A stretch of 64,000 nucleotides of DNA from Pseudomonas sp. RIT288. Lineage in GTDB: Bacteria > Pseudomonadota > Gammaproteobacteria > Pseudomonadales > Pseudomonadaceae. Position 1 is the first letter of the stretch. Each line of letters begins with the position of its first letter. A program made the translations under genes and the position numbers. The stretch is taken from NCBI RefSeq assembly GCF_000631985.1, contig NZ_JFYN01000041.1:310001-374000 (forward strand). The letters run 5' to 3'. The notes under the pieces were generated by a model, which made no database searches, was not told where the DNA came from, and saw only the letters and a program-made list of their open reading frames with translations. Positions 1-9,315 of this stretch are shown here, piece by piece.

Positions 1-620
1 GCCTTCGGCAGCTCCTACAGGTGAGTACTGCATCAGCTAGAGATTGGTCGGCTGTCAGGCCGCCATCGCTGGCAAGCCAGGCTCCCACAGGGGTTGTGGG
101 CATCTGCAAGAGTCAGGTTGTCTGTCAGATTGCCTTCGCGAGCAGGCTCGCTCCCACAGAAAAGCAAAAGAAAAAACGGCGCTGCCCCGCTTCGCTCCTC
201 ACCACTCAACAGGATGAGCGTTAGCTCGGCTGCAGCTCTTGATCTTGATCTTGATCCACGGGCGACATCGGAAGGCTGAGTGCAGGGATTGATCCGGGTG
301 TGGGAGCGCAGCGACCGTTTGGCGAAGCCAAACACAGCGAGAGGAGGTGCAGCGAAGCAAACCGGAGGCGCTGCGCCCGGATCAATCCCGCAGCGAAGGA
401 ACCCCGAGCCCCAGCGAGCGGGCCGAACGCAGGAGCAAGCGTTTTTTTGCTTACTTTTTTTAGGCGCTTGTAAAAAAAGTGAGTCGCCGTAAGGGCGAAA
501 CCGCCAGCGGCAGCACCCGAAGAATCGGATATTCACACAGTCAGGCAGAGCATGGTCGCCTGTCAGGGCGCCATCGCGAGCAGGCTCACTCCTACAGAAA
601 AGCAAATCGCAGGCAACAAA
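1..620. repeat. Repeat-rich gap without a gene
   Basis: No convincing gene lies here. Bases 1-20 are the right arm of a REP palindrome (ending GGCAGCTCCTACAG). Bases 62-159 hold a REP pair of the GTGGGAGCGAGCCTGCTCGCGAA family, with a second half-element near 570-598. TTGATC is repeated three times around 240-257. The stretch of roughly 170-530, with poly-T/poly-A tracts near 443-480 followed by a GTGAGTCGCCGTAAGGGCG segment, resembles a dispersed non-coding repeat that I recall from other Pseudomonas genomes; that recollection is not checked. Open frames on both strands have low-complexity Arg/Ala/Pro content and are judged spurious. Confidence 0.6.
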
Positions 621-652
621 AAACCCGCAGACAATCACTCATCTGCGGGTTT
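621..652 (-). terminator. Rho-independent terminator of the NIF3-like/purL side
   Basis: A perfect 11-bp stem (AAACCCGCAGA at 621-631, TCTGCGGGTTT at 642-652) with a 10-nt loop. On the minus strand it runs into a T-rich tract, directly downstream of the 674-985 gene. Confidence 0.8.
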
Positions 653-673
653 CTCGTTCCAGCGGCAGAAAGA

Positions 674-985
674 TCAGAAATCCTCCAACCGCCACACCTC
701 ATAAGCCGGCGTCTCGTAAGGGTGGCTCAACTTGAGAGCAGCCACCACATCACGAATCAACGCGTCACAAACGACAAGCTCAACCTTCCATTCCTCAACC
801 CGCTCAACCTGCCCCGCCTCACCAATAAACGGCTGACTGCCGTCCAGAGGTCGAAACTGACCCAAGCCAAGCACCTGCCACGCACAGTGGTCATAGTCCC
901 CGATCCGCCCACCACCGGCAGCGAATACAGCGTCCTTGACCACCTCGACATGACTGTCAGGAACAAAAAACCCAAGCTTGTACAC
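674..985 (-). CDS. NIF3/YqfO-like small protein
   Basis: A 103-residue protein starting at GTG (983-985). It resembles the short stand-alone NIF3/YqfO-type proteins (COG3323-like), with an N-terminal YKLGFFVPDSH strand, a GGGRIGDYDHCAW segment and a C-terminal HPYETPAYEVW motif typical of this fold. The molecular function of the family is not established; metal binding or a CutA/PII-like fold is often discussed. It lies 5 bp downstream of the purL stop codon and is probably cotranscribed with purL, ending at the terminator at 621-652. No signal peptide or membrane segment is seen. Confidence 0.8.
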   Translation of the reverse strand: MYKLGFFVPDSHVEVVKDAVFAAGGGRIGDYDHCAWQVLGLGQFRPLDGSQPFIGEAGQVERVEEWKVELVVCDALIRDVVAALKLSHPYETPAYEVWRLEDF

Positions 986-990
986 AGGCC

Positions 991-3900
991 TTAGTTCACC
1001 CAGACGCGCGCGTTACGGAACATGCGCATCCAAGGTGCATCCTCGGTCCAGTCTTCCGAACGCCACGAGTTCTGCACCGCGCGGAACACTCGCTCCGGGT
1101 GCGGCATCATGATCGTCACGCGACCGTCGCGACTGGTGAGACCGGTGATCCCGCGCGGCGAACCGTTCGGGTTGGCCGGGTAGGCTTCGGTGACCTTGCC
1201 GTGGTTGTCGACGAAACGCATCGCCACGCAACCCGACAGATCGGCTTCCAGCAGGGCTTCTTCGCTGGAGAACTCGGCATGACCTTCACCGTGAGCGATG
1301 GCGATCGGCATACGCGAACCGGCCATGCCCTGCAGGAAGATCGAGTTCGATTCCTGGATCTGCACCATTGCCACGCGCGCTTCGAACTGCTCGGAGCGGT
1401 TGCGTACGAAGTGCGGCCAGAACTCGCTGCCCGGGATCAGCTCGTGCAGGTTGGACATCATCTGGCAACCGTTGCACACGCCGAGGGTGAAGCTGTCGTT
1501 ACGCTCGAAGAAACCCTGGAACGCATCGCGGGCGCGACTGTTGAAGAGCGCCGACTTGGCCCAGCCCTCACCGGCACCGAGGACGTCGCCGTAGGAGAAA
1601 CCACCGCAGGCCACCAGGCCTTTGAACTCGTTCAGGTCGACGCGGCCGGCGAGAATGTCGCTCATGTGCACGTCGATCGCGTTGAAACCGGCGCGGTCGA
1701 AGGCGGCGGCCATTTCCACCTGACCGTTGACGCCCTGCTCACGCAGCACGGCAACCTGTGGGCGAATGCCTTTCTTGATGTAAGGCGCCGCGATGTTCTG
1801 GTTGACGTCGTAGCTCAGCTTGACGCTCAGGCCCGGGTTGTCTTCTTCCAGCAGCGCGTCGAACTCTTGCTCGGCACAGTCGGCGTTGTCACGCAGACGC
1901 TGGATCTGGTAGCTGGTCTCGGCCCACTGACGTTGCAGCAGGCGACGCTGGCCTTCGAACACAGTGTCACCGTTGAAGGTGATGTTGATCTGACCGTTGT
2001 TGATCGGCTGACCGATCACCGACACGCAGTCACCCAGACCGGCCGCGCTGAATTGCGCGAGGATGTCCGGGGTGGCGTCCTGACGAACCTGAATCACTGC
2101 ACCGAGTTCTTCGTTGAACAGGATCGCGGCGATTTCTGCCGAGTTTTCGGCAACGCTGTCCAGGTTCAGGCTCAGACCGCAGTGGCCGGCGAAGGCCATT
2201 TCAACCACGGAGGTCAGCAGACCACCGTCGGAACGGTCGTGGTAAGCCAACAGGTGACCGTCGGCGTTGAGGCCCTGGATCACGGCGAAGAAGGCTTTGA
2301 GGTCTTCGGCATCGTCGACGTCCGGAGCCTGCTTGCCGAGCTTGCCGTGAACCTGGGCAAGGATCGAGGCGCCCATGCGGTTCTGACCGCGACCGAGGTC
2401 GATCAGGATCAGGTCGGTGGTGCCCTTGTCCATGCGCAGTTCCGGGGTCAGGGTCTGACGGATGTCAGCCACTGGGGCGAAACCGGTCACGATCAGCGAC
2501 ATCGGCGAGGTCACGGTTTTTTCTTCGCCGTTGTCGTTCCAGCGGGTGGCCATGGACATCGAGTCCTTGCCGACCGGAATGGTGATGCCCAGCTCAGGGC
2601 ACAGTTCCATGCCGACCGCTTTCACGGTGTCGTACAGACGCGCGTCTTCGCCCGGGTGGCCGGCAGCGGACATCCAGTTCGCCGACAGTTTGATGTCGGA
2701 GATCTTGTTGATGCGCGAAGCGGCAATGTTGGTCAGGGTTTCGCCGATGGCCATGCGGCCCGACGCCGGAGCGTCCAGCAGCGCCAGCGGAGTCCGCTCG
2801 CCCATGGCCATCGCTTCACCGGTGTAGACGTCGAAACTGGTGGCGGTGACGGCGACGTCGGCCACCGGAACCTGCCATGGGCCAACCATCTGGTCACGGG
2901 CCACAAGGCCGGTGATGGTGCGGTCACCAATGGTGATCAGGAAGCTTTTGCTCGCCACGGCCGGGTGATGCAGGACGCGCTCGATGGATTCACTGATGTC
3001 GAGGTTCGACGGATCGAAATCGTCGCCCAGCTCGGCTTCGCGAACCACCGAACGGTGCATGCGCGGCGCCTTGCCCAGCAACACTTCCAGTGGCATGTCC
3101 ACCGGGTTGTTGCCGAAGTGGCTGTCGGTCACGGTCAGTTGCGGCTCAGCGGTGGCTTCACCGACCACGGCGAACGGGCAACGCTCACGTTCGCAGATCG
3201 CCTTGAAGCGCTCGAAATCGGCCGGGCCGACCGCCAGAACGTAACGTTCCTGGGATTCGTTGGACCAGATTTCGTGCGGGGCCATGCCCGGCTCGTCGTT
3301 GGGAATGTTGCGCAGTTCGAAACGGCCACCGCGGTCGCCGTCGTTGACCAGTTCCGGGAAGGCGTTGGACAGACCGCCCGCACCCACGTCGTGGATGAAG
3401 CTGATCGGGTTCTTGTCGCCCAGCTGCCAGCAACGGTCGATGACTTCCTGGCAGCGACGCTCCATTTCAGGGTTTTCACGCTGAACGGAAGCGAAATCCA
3501 GGTCCGCCGAGCTGGTGCCGGTGGCCATCGAGGAAGCGGCGCCGCCGCCCAGACCGATCAGCATTGCCGGGCCGCCGAGCACGATCAGCTTGGAGCCGAC
3601 CAGGATCTCGCCTTTCTTGACGTGCTCTTCACGGATGTTGCCCATGCCGCCCGCGAGCATGATCGGCTTGTGGTAACCACGAACTTCATCACCGTGCGGA
3701 GTAGTGATCGACTGTTCGAAGGTACGGAAGTAGCCGGTCAGGGCCGGACGACCGAATTCGTTGTTGAACGCGGCGCCGCCCAGCGGGCCTTCGATCATGA
3801 TGTCCAGCGCGGTAACGATACGCTCAGGCTTGCCGTACGGCACTTCCCACGGCTGTTCGAAGCCCGGGATCTGCAGGTTGGACACGGTGAAACCGGTCAG

Positions 3901-4887
3901 GCCGGCCTTTGGCTTGGCGCCACGACCGGTTGCACCTTCGTCGCGGATCTCGCCACCGGAACCGGTGGACGCGCCCGGGAACGGGGCGATCGCGGTCGGG
4001 TGGTTGTGGGTTTCGACTTTCATCAGGATGTGCACCGGCTCCTGCACCGCGCCGTACTGGCGGGTTTCCGGATCCGGGAAGAAGCGGCCGGCGACGTTGC
4101 CGACGATCACCGAGGCGTTGTCCTTATAAGCGGACAGCACGCCTTCGTTGTGCATCTGATAGGTGTTCTTGATCATGCCGAACAGGCTTTTTTCCTGGCT
4201 CTCGCCATCAATATCCCAACTGGCGTTGAAGATCTTGTGGCGGCAGTGCTCGGAGTTGGCCTGGGCGAACATCATCAGTTCGATGTCGTGCGGGTTGCGC
4301 TTGAGACCGTTGAAGGCGTTGACCAGGTAATCGATCTCGTCTTCGGCCAGGGCCAGGCCCAGTTCGGTGTTGGCTTTTTCCAGCGCGGCGCGGCCGCCAC
4401 CGAGGATGTCGATCGCGGTCAGCGGCTTCGGCTCGGCGTGGCTGAACAGACCGGCGGCCTGCTCCAGATTGCCCAGAACGATCTGGGTCATGCGGTCATG
4501 CAGCACGTCGGCGATTTGCTGGGCTTCGGCGTCGCTGAACTGGCCGGCCACGTAGAACGCGATGCCGCGCTCCAGGCGCTGGATCTTGCTCAGGCCGCAG
4601 TTGCGGGCGATGTCGCTGGCCTTGCTCGACCATGGCGAGATGGTGCCGAAACGCGGCAACACCAGAAACAGACGGCCGGTCGGCTCTTGTACCGGAACGC
4701 TTGGGCCGTACTTCAGAAGGCGCGCAAGCACCTGCTGTTCGTCGCCGGTCAGGACGCCGGTGACTTCGGCGAAGTGAGCGAATTCAGCATACAGGCCACT
4801 GACAGCTGGAACCTTCTGGCTCAGTTGCTCAAGGAGTTTGCTGTGGCGAAAGGCAGAAAGGGCAGGAGCGCCGCGCAGGATCAACAT
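991..4887 (-). CDS. purL: Phosphoribosylformylglycinamidine synthase
   Basis: A 1298-residue single-chain FGAM synthase. It catalyses the fourth step of de novo purine synthesis in the cytoplasm (FGAR + glutamine + ATP to FGAM). The length matches the large gammaproteobacterial PurL. Visible parts are the N-terminal adaptor domain, the FGAM synthetase core with KVETHNHPTAI near residue 290 and GAGGLSNAFPELV near 500, a second AIR-synthase-like half, and a C-terminal class I glutaminase with the nucleophile motif GVCNGCQMM and the His/Glu motif PHPERVF. Start ATG is at 4885-4887. It is divergent from mltF across about 285 bp. A 1280-residue open frame opposite it is a codon-bias shadow. Confidence 0.97.
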   Translation of the reverse strand: MLILRGAPALSAFRHSKLLEQLSQKVPAVSGLYAEFAHFAEVTGVLTGDEQQVLARLLKYGPSVPVQEPTGRLFLVLPRFGTISPWSSKASDIARNCGLSKIQRLERGIAFYVAGQFSDAEAQQIADVLHDRMTQIVLGNLEQAAGLFSHAEPKPLTAIDILGGGRAALEKANTELGLALAEDEIDYLVNAFNGLKRNPHDIELMMFAQANSEHCRHKIFNASWDIDGESQEKSLFGMIKNTYQMHNEGVLSAYKDNASVIVGNVAGRFFPDPETRQYGAVQEPVHILMKVETHNHPTAIAPFPGASTGSGGEIRDEGATGRGAKPKAGLTGFTVSNLQIPGFEQPWEVPYGKPERIVTALDIMIEGPLGGAAFNNEFGRPALTGYFRTFEQSITTPHGDEVRGYHKPIMLAGGMGNIREEHVKKGEILVGSKLIVLGGPAMLIGLGGGAASSMATGTSSADLDFASVQRENPEMERRCQEVIDRCWQLGDKNPISFIHDVGAGGLSNAFPELVNDGDRGGRFELRNIPNDEPGMAPHEIWSNESQERYVLAVGPADFERFKAICERERCPFAVVGEATAEPQLTVTDSHFGNNPVDMPLEVLLGKAPRMHRSVVREAELGDDFDPSNLDISESIERVLHHPAVASKSFLITIGDRTITGLVARDQMVGPWQVPVADVAVTATSFDVYTGEAMAMGERTPLALLDAPASGRMAIGETLTNIAASRINKISDIKLSANWMSAAGHPGEDARLYDTVKAVGMELCPELGITIPVGKDSMSMATRWNDNGEEKTVTSPMSLIVTGFAPVADIRQTLTPELRMDKGTTDLILIDLGRGQNRMGASILAQVHGKLGKQAPDVDDAEDLKAFFAVIQGLNADGHLLAYHDRSDGGLLTSVVEMAFAGHCGLSLNLDSVAENSAEIAAILFNEELGAVIQVRQDATPDILAQFSAAGLGDCVSVIGQPINNGQINITFNGDTVFEGQRRLLQRQWAETSYQIQRLRDNADCAEQEFDALLEEDNPGLSVKLSYDVNQNIAAPYIKKGIRPQVAVLREQGVNGQVEMAAAFDRAGFNAIDVHMSDILAGRVDLNEFKGLVACGGFSYGDVLGAGEGWAKSALFNSRARDAFQGFFERNDSFTLGVCNGCQMMSNLHELIPGSEFWPHFVRNRSEQFEARVAMVQIQESNSIFLQGMAGSRMPIAIAHGEGHAEFSSEEALLEADLSGCVAMRFVDNHGKVTEAYPANPNGSPRGITGLTSRDGRVTIMMPHPERVFRAVQNSWRSEDWTEDAPWMRMFRNARVWVN

Positions 4888-5160
4888 CTTCGGGACAGCC
4901 TCGGGAAGGGGTGTGCTTTGAGGCCGTGCATTCTAGCCTAAACCGCCCTCAACATCACCCGAAACGCTACGCACGGTTGCACTCGGATATCAATCTGTGT
5001 TTCTGCCTTTGAAGTCAAATTCCGAGGGTGCGCGAGCAGCGCTTATTTTTTCTGTCACAAAATGCCTTTCAGCCCCATTCCTGCGGGGTTTCGTGCGGTT
5101 TTGTGATCTCTAGCAGACAAGCCGCTCACTGTCGAGATATGGCGCCCGCAGCCGTTTGCG

Positions 5161-5173
5161 TATACTGCGCAGA
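5161..5173 (+). promoter_or_regulatory. -10-like box abutting the mltF start
   Basis: TATACT at 5161-5166 is six bases before the mltF ATG (5173) and follows TTTGCG. If used, transcription would start at or next to the ATG, giving a leaderless or very short-leader mRNA. No Shine-Dalgarno sequence is visible before this ATG. No good -35 box was found at the usual distance, so the assignment is tentative. Confidence 0.35.
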
Positions 5174-6633
5174 TGTTTTTCCCAACGGCTTTGCGTCCGC
5201 GATACGCCAAATGGCTGATCGCAACCGGACTCTTCCTGGTGCTCGGTGGCTGTGTTGATAAACCCAACACACTCGAGCGCGTAAAGGAGGATGGTGTGCT
5301 GCGGGTGATTACCCGTAACAGCCCCGCCACCTACTTTCAGGATCGCAGCGGTGAAACCGGCTTCGAATACGAGCTGGTGAAGCGCTTTGCCGACGATTTG
5401 GGGGTCGAGCTGAAGATCGAGACCGCCGACAACCTCGACGATCTGTTCAACCAGATCGGCAAGCCGAACGGCCCGGTGCTGGCGGCGGCTGGGCTGGTCA
5501 GCAGCGAGGATCGCAAGAAGCAGGTGCGCTTCTCCCACTCCTACCTCGAAGTCACCCCGCAGATCATCTATCGCAACGGCCAGTCGCGCCCTACCGATCC
5601 CGGTGATCTGGTCGGCAAGAAAATCATGGTGCTCAAGGGCAGCACCCACGCCGAACAACTGGCGGAGCTGAAAAAGAAGTTTCCGGGCATCGAATACGAA
5701 GAATCCGACGCCGTTGAAGTGGTCGACCTGTTGCGCATGGTCGATGAAGGCCAGATCGACCTGACGCTGGTCGACTCCAACGAAGTGGCAATGAACCAGG
5801 TGTACTTCACCAACATCCGCGTGGCCTTCGACCTCGGCGATGCGCGCAGCCAGAGTTGGGCGGTGGCCGCCGGCGAAGACAACAGCCTGCTCAACGAGAT
5901 CAACGCCTACCTCGACAAGGTGCAGAAAAACGGCACCCTGCAGCGCCTGAAAGACCGGTATTACGGCCACGTCGATGTCCTCGGCTACATGGGCGCCACC
6001 ACCTTCGCCCAGCACTTGCAGCAGCGCCTGCCCAAATACGAACAGCACTTCAAGACCTACGCCAAGAAAGAGAAAGTCGACTGGCGCCTGCTGGCGGCCA
6101 TCGGTTATCAGGAATCGCTGTGGCAACCGGCGGTCACTTCGAAAACCGGTGTGCGCGGTCTGATGATGCTGACCCAGAACACCGCTCAGGCCATGGGCGT
6201 GTCGAACCGACTCGATCCCAAGCAGAGCATCATGGGCGGCGCGAAGTACCTGGCCTACATGAAGGATCAGCTCGACGAATCGATTCAGGAGCCGGACCGC
6301 ACCTGGTTTGCCCTGGCGGCGTACAACGTCGGCAGCGGTCATCTCGATGACGCACGCAAACTGGCGTCCCGCGAAGGCCTGAACCCGGACAAGTGGCTGG
6401 ACGTGAAGAAGATGCTGCCGCGCCTGTCGCAGAAGCAGTGGTACAGCAAGACCCGCTATGGCTACGCCCGGGGCGGCGAGCCGGTGCATTTCGTGGCGAA
6501 CATCCGTCGCTACTACGACATCCTGACCTGGGTAACCCAGCCGCAGCTTGAAGGCGATCAGGTGGCCGAGGGTAATCTGCATGTACCGGGGATCGACAAG
6601 TCAAAACCCGCGCAAGAACCTGCCCCGCTCTAA
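5173..6633 (+). CDS. mltF: Membrane-bound lytic murein transglycosylase F
   Basis: A 486-residue outer-membrane-anchored lytic transglycosylase that cleaves peptidoglycan glycan strands to 1,6-anhydro products. Residues 1-21 form a signal ending in a lipobox-like LVLGGC. Residues about 30-265 form a periplasmic solute-binding (SBP_bac_3) domain (VLRVITRNSPATYF, AAAGLVSSEDRK). Residues about 285-460 form the SLT domain with the catalytic Glu in YQESLW and the motifs GVRGLMMLT and AAYNVG. The N-terminus (MFFPTALRPRYAKWL) matches the pattern I recall for P. aeruginosa MltF, supporting this start despite the missing Shine-Dalgarno. It stands alone, followed by a REP pair. Confidence 0.96.
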   Translation: MFFPTALRPRYAKWLIATGLFLVLGGCVDKPNTLERVKEDGVLRVITRNSPATYFQDRSGETGFEYELVKRFADDLGVELKIETADNLDDLFNQIGKPNGPVLAAAGLVSSEDRKKQVRFSHSYLEVTPQIIYRNGQSRPTDPGDLVGKKIMVLKGSTHAEQLAELKKKFPGIEYEESDAVEVVDLLRMVDEGQIDLTLVDSNEVAMNQVYFTNIRVAFDLGDARSQSWAVAAGEDNSLLNEINAYLDKVQKNGTLQRLKDRYYGHVDVLGYMGATTFAQHLQQRLPKYEQHFKTYAKKEKVDWRLLAAIGYQESLWQPAVTSKTGVRGLMMLTQNTAQAMGVSNRLDPKQSIMGGAKYLAYMKDQLDESIQEPDRTWFALAAYNVGSGHLDDARKLASREGLNPDKWLDVKKMLPRLSQKQWYSKTRYGYARGGEPVHFVANIRRYYDILTWVTQPQLEGDQVAEGNLHVPGIDKSKPAQEPAPL

Positions 6634-6652
6634 CAAACACCACAAAAACCAA

Positions 6653-6743
6653 TGTGGGAGCGAGCCTGCTCGCGAAGGCGTCGTGTCAGTCGACATCATC
6701 GCTGACTGATACACCGCTTTCGCGAGCAGGCTCGCTCCCACAG
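6653..6743. repeat. REP palindrome pair (GTGGGAGCGAGCCTGCTCG family)
   Basis: Two inverted arms, TGTGGGAGCGAGCCTGCTCG and its complement, separated by about 45 bp. They lie between the convergent 3' ends of mltF and pdxJ. This is the layout of a REPIN. Confidence 0.85.
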
Positions 6744-6760
6744 GGGTCATGCGTTGACCT

Positions 6761-7507
6761 TTAGCCTTTGAGCGCAGCCGCCAGAATCAGCGCTTTCATC
6801 TCGGACACTGCCGACTTGAACCCGACGAACAACGCATGCGCCACCAGCGCATGGCCGATGTTCAGTTCATTGATGCCCTTGATCGCCGCCACCGCTTCGA
6901 CGTTGTGATAATGCAGGCCATGCCCGGCATTGACGATCAGGCCCTGCGCCAGACCAAACGCCACGCCGTCCGCCACACGCTTCAACTCTTCAGCGACCTC
7001 AGTCGGGGTTTCGGCATCGGCGTAACGCCCTGTGTGCAACTCGATCGCCGGTGCACCAACGCGTTTCGACGCGGCGATCTGGCGCTCGTCGGCATCGATG
7101 AACAGCGACACTTCGCTGCCGATCTTCGACAGACGCTCGACCGCTGCCTTGATTCGCTCCTCCTGCCCCGCTACGTCCAGACCGCCTTCAGTGGTCAGCT
7201 CCTGACGGGTTTCCGGGACGAGGCAGATGTGCGCCGGACGGATGCGCTCGGCGAACACCATCATTTCTTCGGTAACGCCCATTTCGAAGTTCATGCGGGT
7301 CTGCAGCACGTCCTTGAGCAACAGCACGTCGCGCTCCTGAATGTGCCGACGGTCTTCGCGCAGGTGCACGGTGATGCCGTCGGCGCCCGCCTCTTCCGCG
7401 TCCAGCGCTGCCTTGACCGGATCCGGGTAGCGTGTGCCACGGGCCTGACGCAAGGTGGCGACGTGGTCGATGTTCACGCCAAGAAGAATGCGATTGCTGG
7501 TGGTCAC
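6761..7507 (-). CDS. pdxJ: Pyridoxine 5'-phosphate synthase
   Basis: A 248-residue TIM-barrel enzyme that condenses 1-deoxy-xylulose 5-phosphate with 3-amino-2-oxopropyl phosphate to form pyridoxine 5'-phosphate (DXP-dependent vitamin B6 route). Diagnostic motifs are LGVNIDHVATLRQARGT at the N-terminus, GITVHLREDRRHI, FEMG and GHGLHYHN. I place the start at GTG 7505-7507, since AGGAG sits eight bases upstream and the family begins at this point; an upstream in-frame start at 7540 would add 11 atypical residues. It is the last gene of the leftward lepA-lepB-rnc-era-recO-pdxJ cluster. Confidence 0.95.
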   Translation of the reverse strand: MTTSNRILLGVNIDHVATLRQARGTRYPDPVKAALDAEEAGADGITVHLREDRRHIQERDVLLLKDVLQTRMNFEMGVTEEMMVFAERIRPAHICLVPETRQELTTEGGLDVAGQEERIKAAVERLSKIGSEVSLFIDADERQIAASKRVGAPAIELHTGRYADAETPTEVAEELKRVADGVAFGLAQGLIVNAGHGLHYHNVEAVAAIKGINELNIGHALVAHALFVGFKSAVSEMKALILAAALKG

Positions 7508-7554
7508 GGATGCGCTCCTGAATTTAGAGATTCGGCGCACAGCATACGGGGTGA

Positions 7555-8244
7555 TCAGGGCTTGCGAAACAGTTCGCGACTGACAAGCGGACGACCGCCC
7601 AAGTGAACTGCCAGTGCTTGACGCATCAGACGTTTGGCGGCTGAAAGTGCGCCGGGGGCTGACCAGTCAGCTTCGGCCATGGCCAGCAATTCAACACCGT
7701 TGAACAGACCAGGTTGCAGCAGGTAAACGCGCTCAAGGCCAGCGTCCACTTGCAAACGATAAAGACCGTCCGGCGCGACCGGTTCGCTGTGGATATCGGT
7801 ATTCAGGGAGAAGCCGTAACCGAGATCGTCCAGCAGACGCCATTCGAAGGAGCGCAACAACGGCTCCAGCGGACGACCTTCGGCCAGCGCCAACAGCGTG
7901 GCTGCGTAGTGATCGAACACCGCCGGGTGCGGGTCTTCGGCGGGTAGCAGACGGATCAGCAATTCATTGAGGTAGAGGCCGCTGAACAGCGCCTCGCCGA
8001 TCATCCAGGTCGCATTGCCGGCACTTTCCATGCGCCCGACGTTCTTCAACTCACCCTTGCCACGAAACTCGACTTCCAGCGGCACGAACGGTCGCGCCAG
8101 TGTCCCGGCCTTGCCCCGCGCACTGCGCAATACCGCCCGCAGCCGCCCTTGCGGCGTGAGGAAGTCGACCAGCGCGCTGGTTTCGCGGTAGGCGCGCGAA
8201 TGCAGGACGTAGGCGAGTTGGGCGGGAGGTGGGGTTTGCGACAT
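7555..8244 (-). CDS. recO: DNA repair protein RecO
   Basis: A 229-residue RecO, the recombination mediator that helps RecR load RecA on SSB-coated single-stranded DNA. The N-terminal OB-fold region contains AYVLHSRAYRETSALVDFLT and RGKAGTLARPFVPLE. A helical C-terminal part follows (LLRSFEWRLLDDLGYG, HLGGRPLVSRELF). The length is normal. It lies between era and pdxJ in the usual pseudomonad order, but a REP pair separates it from era, which may isolate its expression from the upstream genes. Confidence 0.94.
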   Translation of the reverse strand: MSQTPPPAQLAYVLHSRAYRETSALVDFLTPQGRLRAVLRSARGKAGTLARPFVPLEVEFRGKGELKNVGRMESAGNATWMIGEALFSGLYLNELLIRLLPAEDPHPAVFDHYAATLLALAEGRPLEPLLRSFEWRLLDDLGYGFSLNTDIHSEPVAPDGLYRLQVDAGLERVYLLQPGLFNGVELLAMAEADWSAPGALSAAKRLMRQALAVHLGGRPLVSRELFRKP

Positions 8245-8294
8245 GGAGTTCTCGATGAAGAAACGCAGTTTTTACACACCACCCAAAAACCAAA

Positions 8295-8384
8295 TGTGGG
8301 AGCGAGCCTGCTCGCGAAAGCGGAGTGACAGTCAACATCAATGCTGAATGTTACATCCCTTCGCGAGCAGGCTCGCTCCCACAG
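8295..8384. repeat. REP pair inside the era-recO junction
   Basis: Inverted arms TGTGGGAGCGAGCCTGCTCG and the complement, about 45 bp apart. They are in the 168-bp gap between two genes that are transcribed in the same direction. Confidence 0.85.
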
Positions 8385-8412
8385 TGGGTATCGGTGTTCT
8401 CTGGAACGGTGA

Positions 8413-9315
8413 TTACAGGTCGCCGTAACCCAGCGAACGCAAAGCACGCTCGTCGTCAGACCAGCCGCCCTTCACCTTCACCCACAGGTTGAGCATGATC
8501 TTGGAGTCGAACAGCAGCTCCATGTCCTTGCGCGCTTCGGTGCCGATGCGTTTGATGCGCTCGCCCTTGTCGCCAATGATGATCTTCTTCTGGCCGTCAC
8601 GTTCGACGAGGATCAGCGCATGGATGTGCAGGGTCTTGCCCTGCTGCTTGAACTCTTCGATCTCGACGGTGATCTGGTACGGCAGCTCGGCGCCCATTTG
8701 GCGCATGATTTTCTCGCGCACCAGTTCGGCAGCGAGGAAACGGCTGCTACGGTCGGTGATCTGGTCTTCCGGGAAGAAGTGATCGTTCTCCGGCAGATGA
8801 TCGGCGATGACCTTTTCCAGCGCGTCGAGGTTGTGCCCGTGCTGCGCGGAAATCGGGATGATCTGTGCGTTCGGCAGCTGTTCCTGCAACCACGACAGGT
8901 GCGGCATCAGCTCGGCCTTGTCTTCGATGCGGTCGGTCTTGTTCAGCGCGACGATCAGCGGGCCGGTCACGTACTGCACGCGCTCCAGGACCATCTGGTC
9001 CTCTTCGGTCCACTTGGTGCGGTCGACCACGAAGATCACCACGTCGACGTCTTTCAATGCTGCCGAAGCGGTTTTGTTCATGTAACGGTTCAGAGCCTTT
9101 TCGCCACCCTTGTGCATGCCGGGGGTGTCGACGTAGATCGCCTGCACGTCACCCTCGGTCTTGATCCCGAGCATGTTGTGGCGGGTGGTCTGCGGCTTGC
9201 GCGAGGTGATCGCGAGCTTCTGGCCGAGGATGTGGTTGAGCAACGTCGACTTGCCGACGTTGGGACGGCCGACGATGGCAACGTAGCCACAGCGAGTTGC
9301 GTTTGTATCAGTCAT
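8413..9315 (-). CDS. era: GTPase Era
   Basis: A 300-residue essential GTPase that binds 16S rRNA and assists 30S maturation. The G domain shows G1 GRPNVGKST, G3 DTPGMH and G4 NKTD. The C-terminal KH domain includes IIGDKGERIKRIG, which would contact the 3' end of 16S rRNA. The start is placed at ATG 9313-9315, giving the standard length and MTDTNATRCGYVAIVG. It overlaps the rnc stop by eight bases, consistent with translational coupling. Upstream in-frame starts would only extend further into rnc. Confidence 0.96.
   Translation of the reverse strand: MTDTNATRCGYVAIVGRPNVGKSTLLNHILGQKLAITSRKPQTTRHNMLGIKTEGDVQAIYVDTPGMHKGGEKALNRYMNKTASAALKDVDVVIFVVDRTKWTEEDQMVLERVQYVTGPLIVALNKTDRIEDKAELMPHLSWLQEQLPNAQIIPISAQHGHNLDALEKVIADHLPENDHFFPEDQITDRSSRFLAAELVREKIMRQMGAELPYQITVEIEEFKQQGKTLHIHALILVERDGQKKIIIGDKGERIKRIGTEARKDMELLFDSKIMLNLWVKVKGGWSDDERALRSLGYGDL

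Noticed and set aside
33..638. A 201-codon minus-strand frame in the repeat region
   Set aside because: Composed of REP arms and Arg/Ala/Ser-rich translation of a non-coding repeat.
1099..4941. A 1280-codon open frame opposite purL
   Set aside because: Shadow of a GC-rich, strongly biased gene. Amino-acid composition is skewed (His, Val, Gly, Arg) and no domain is visible, while purL is certain.
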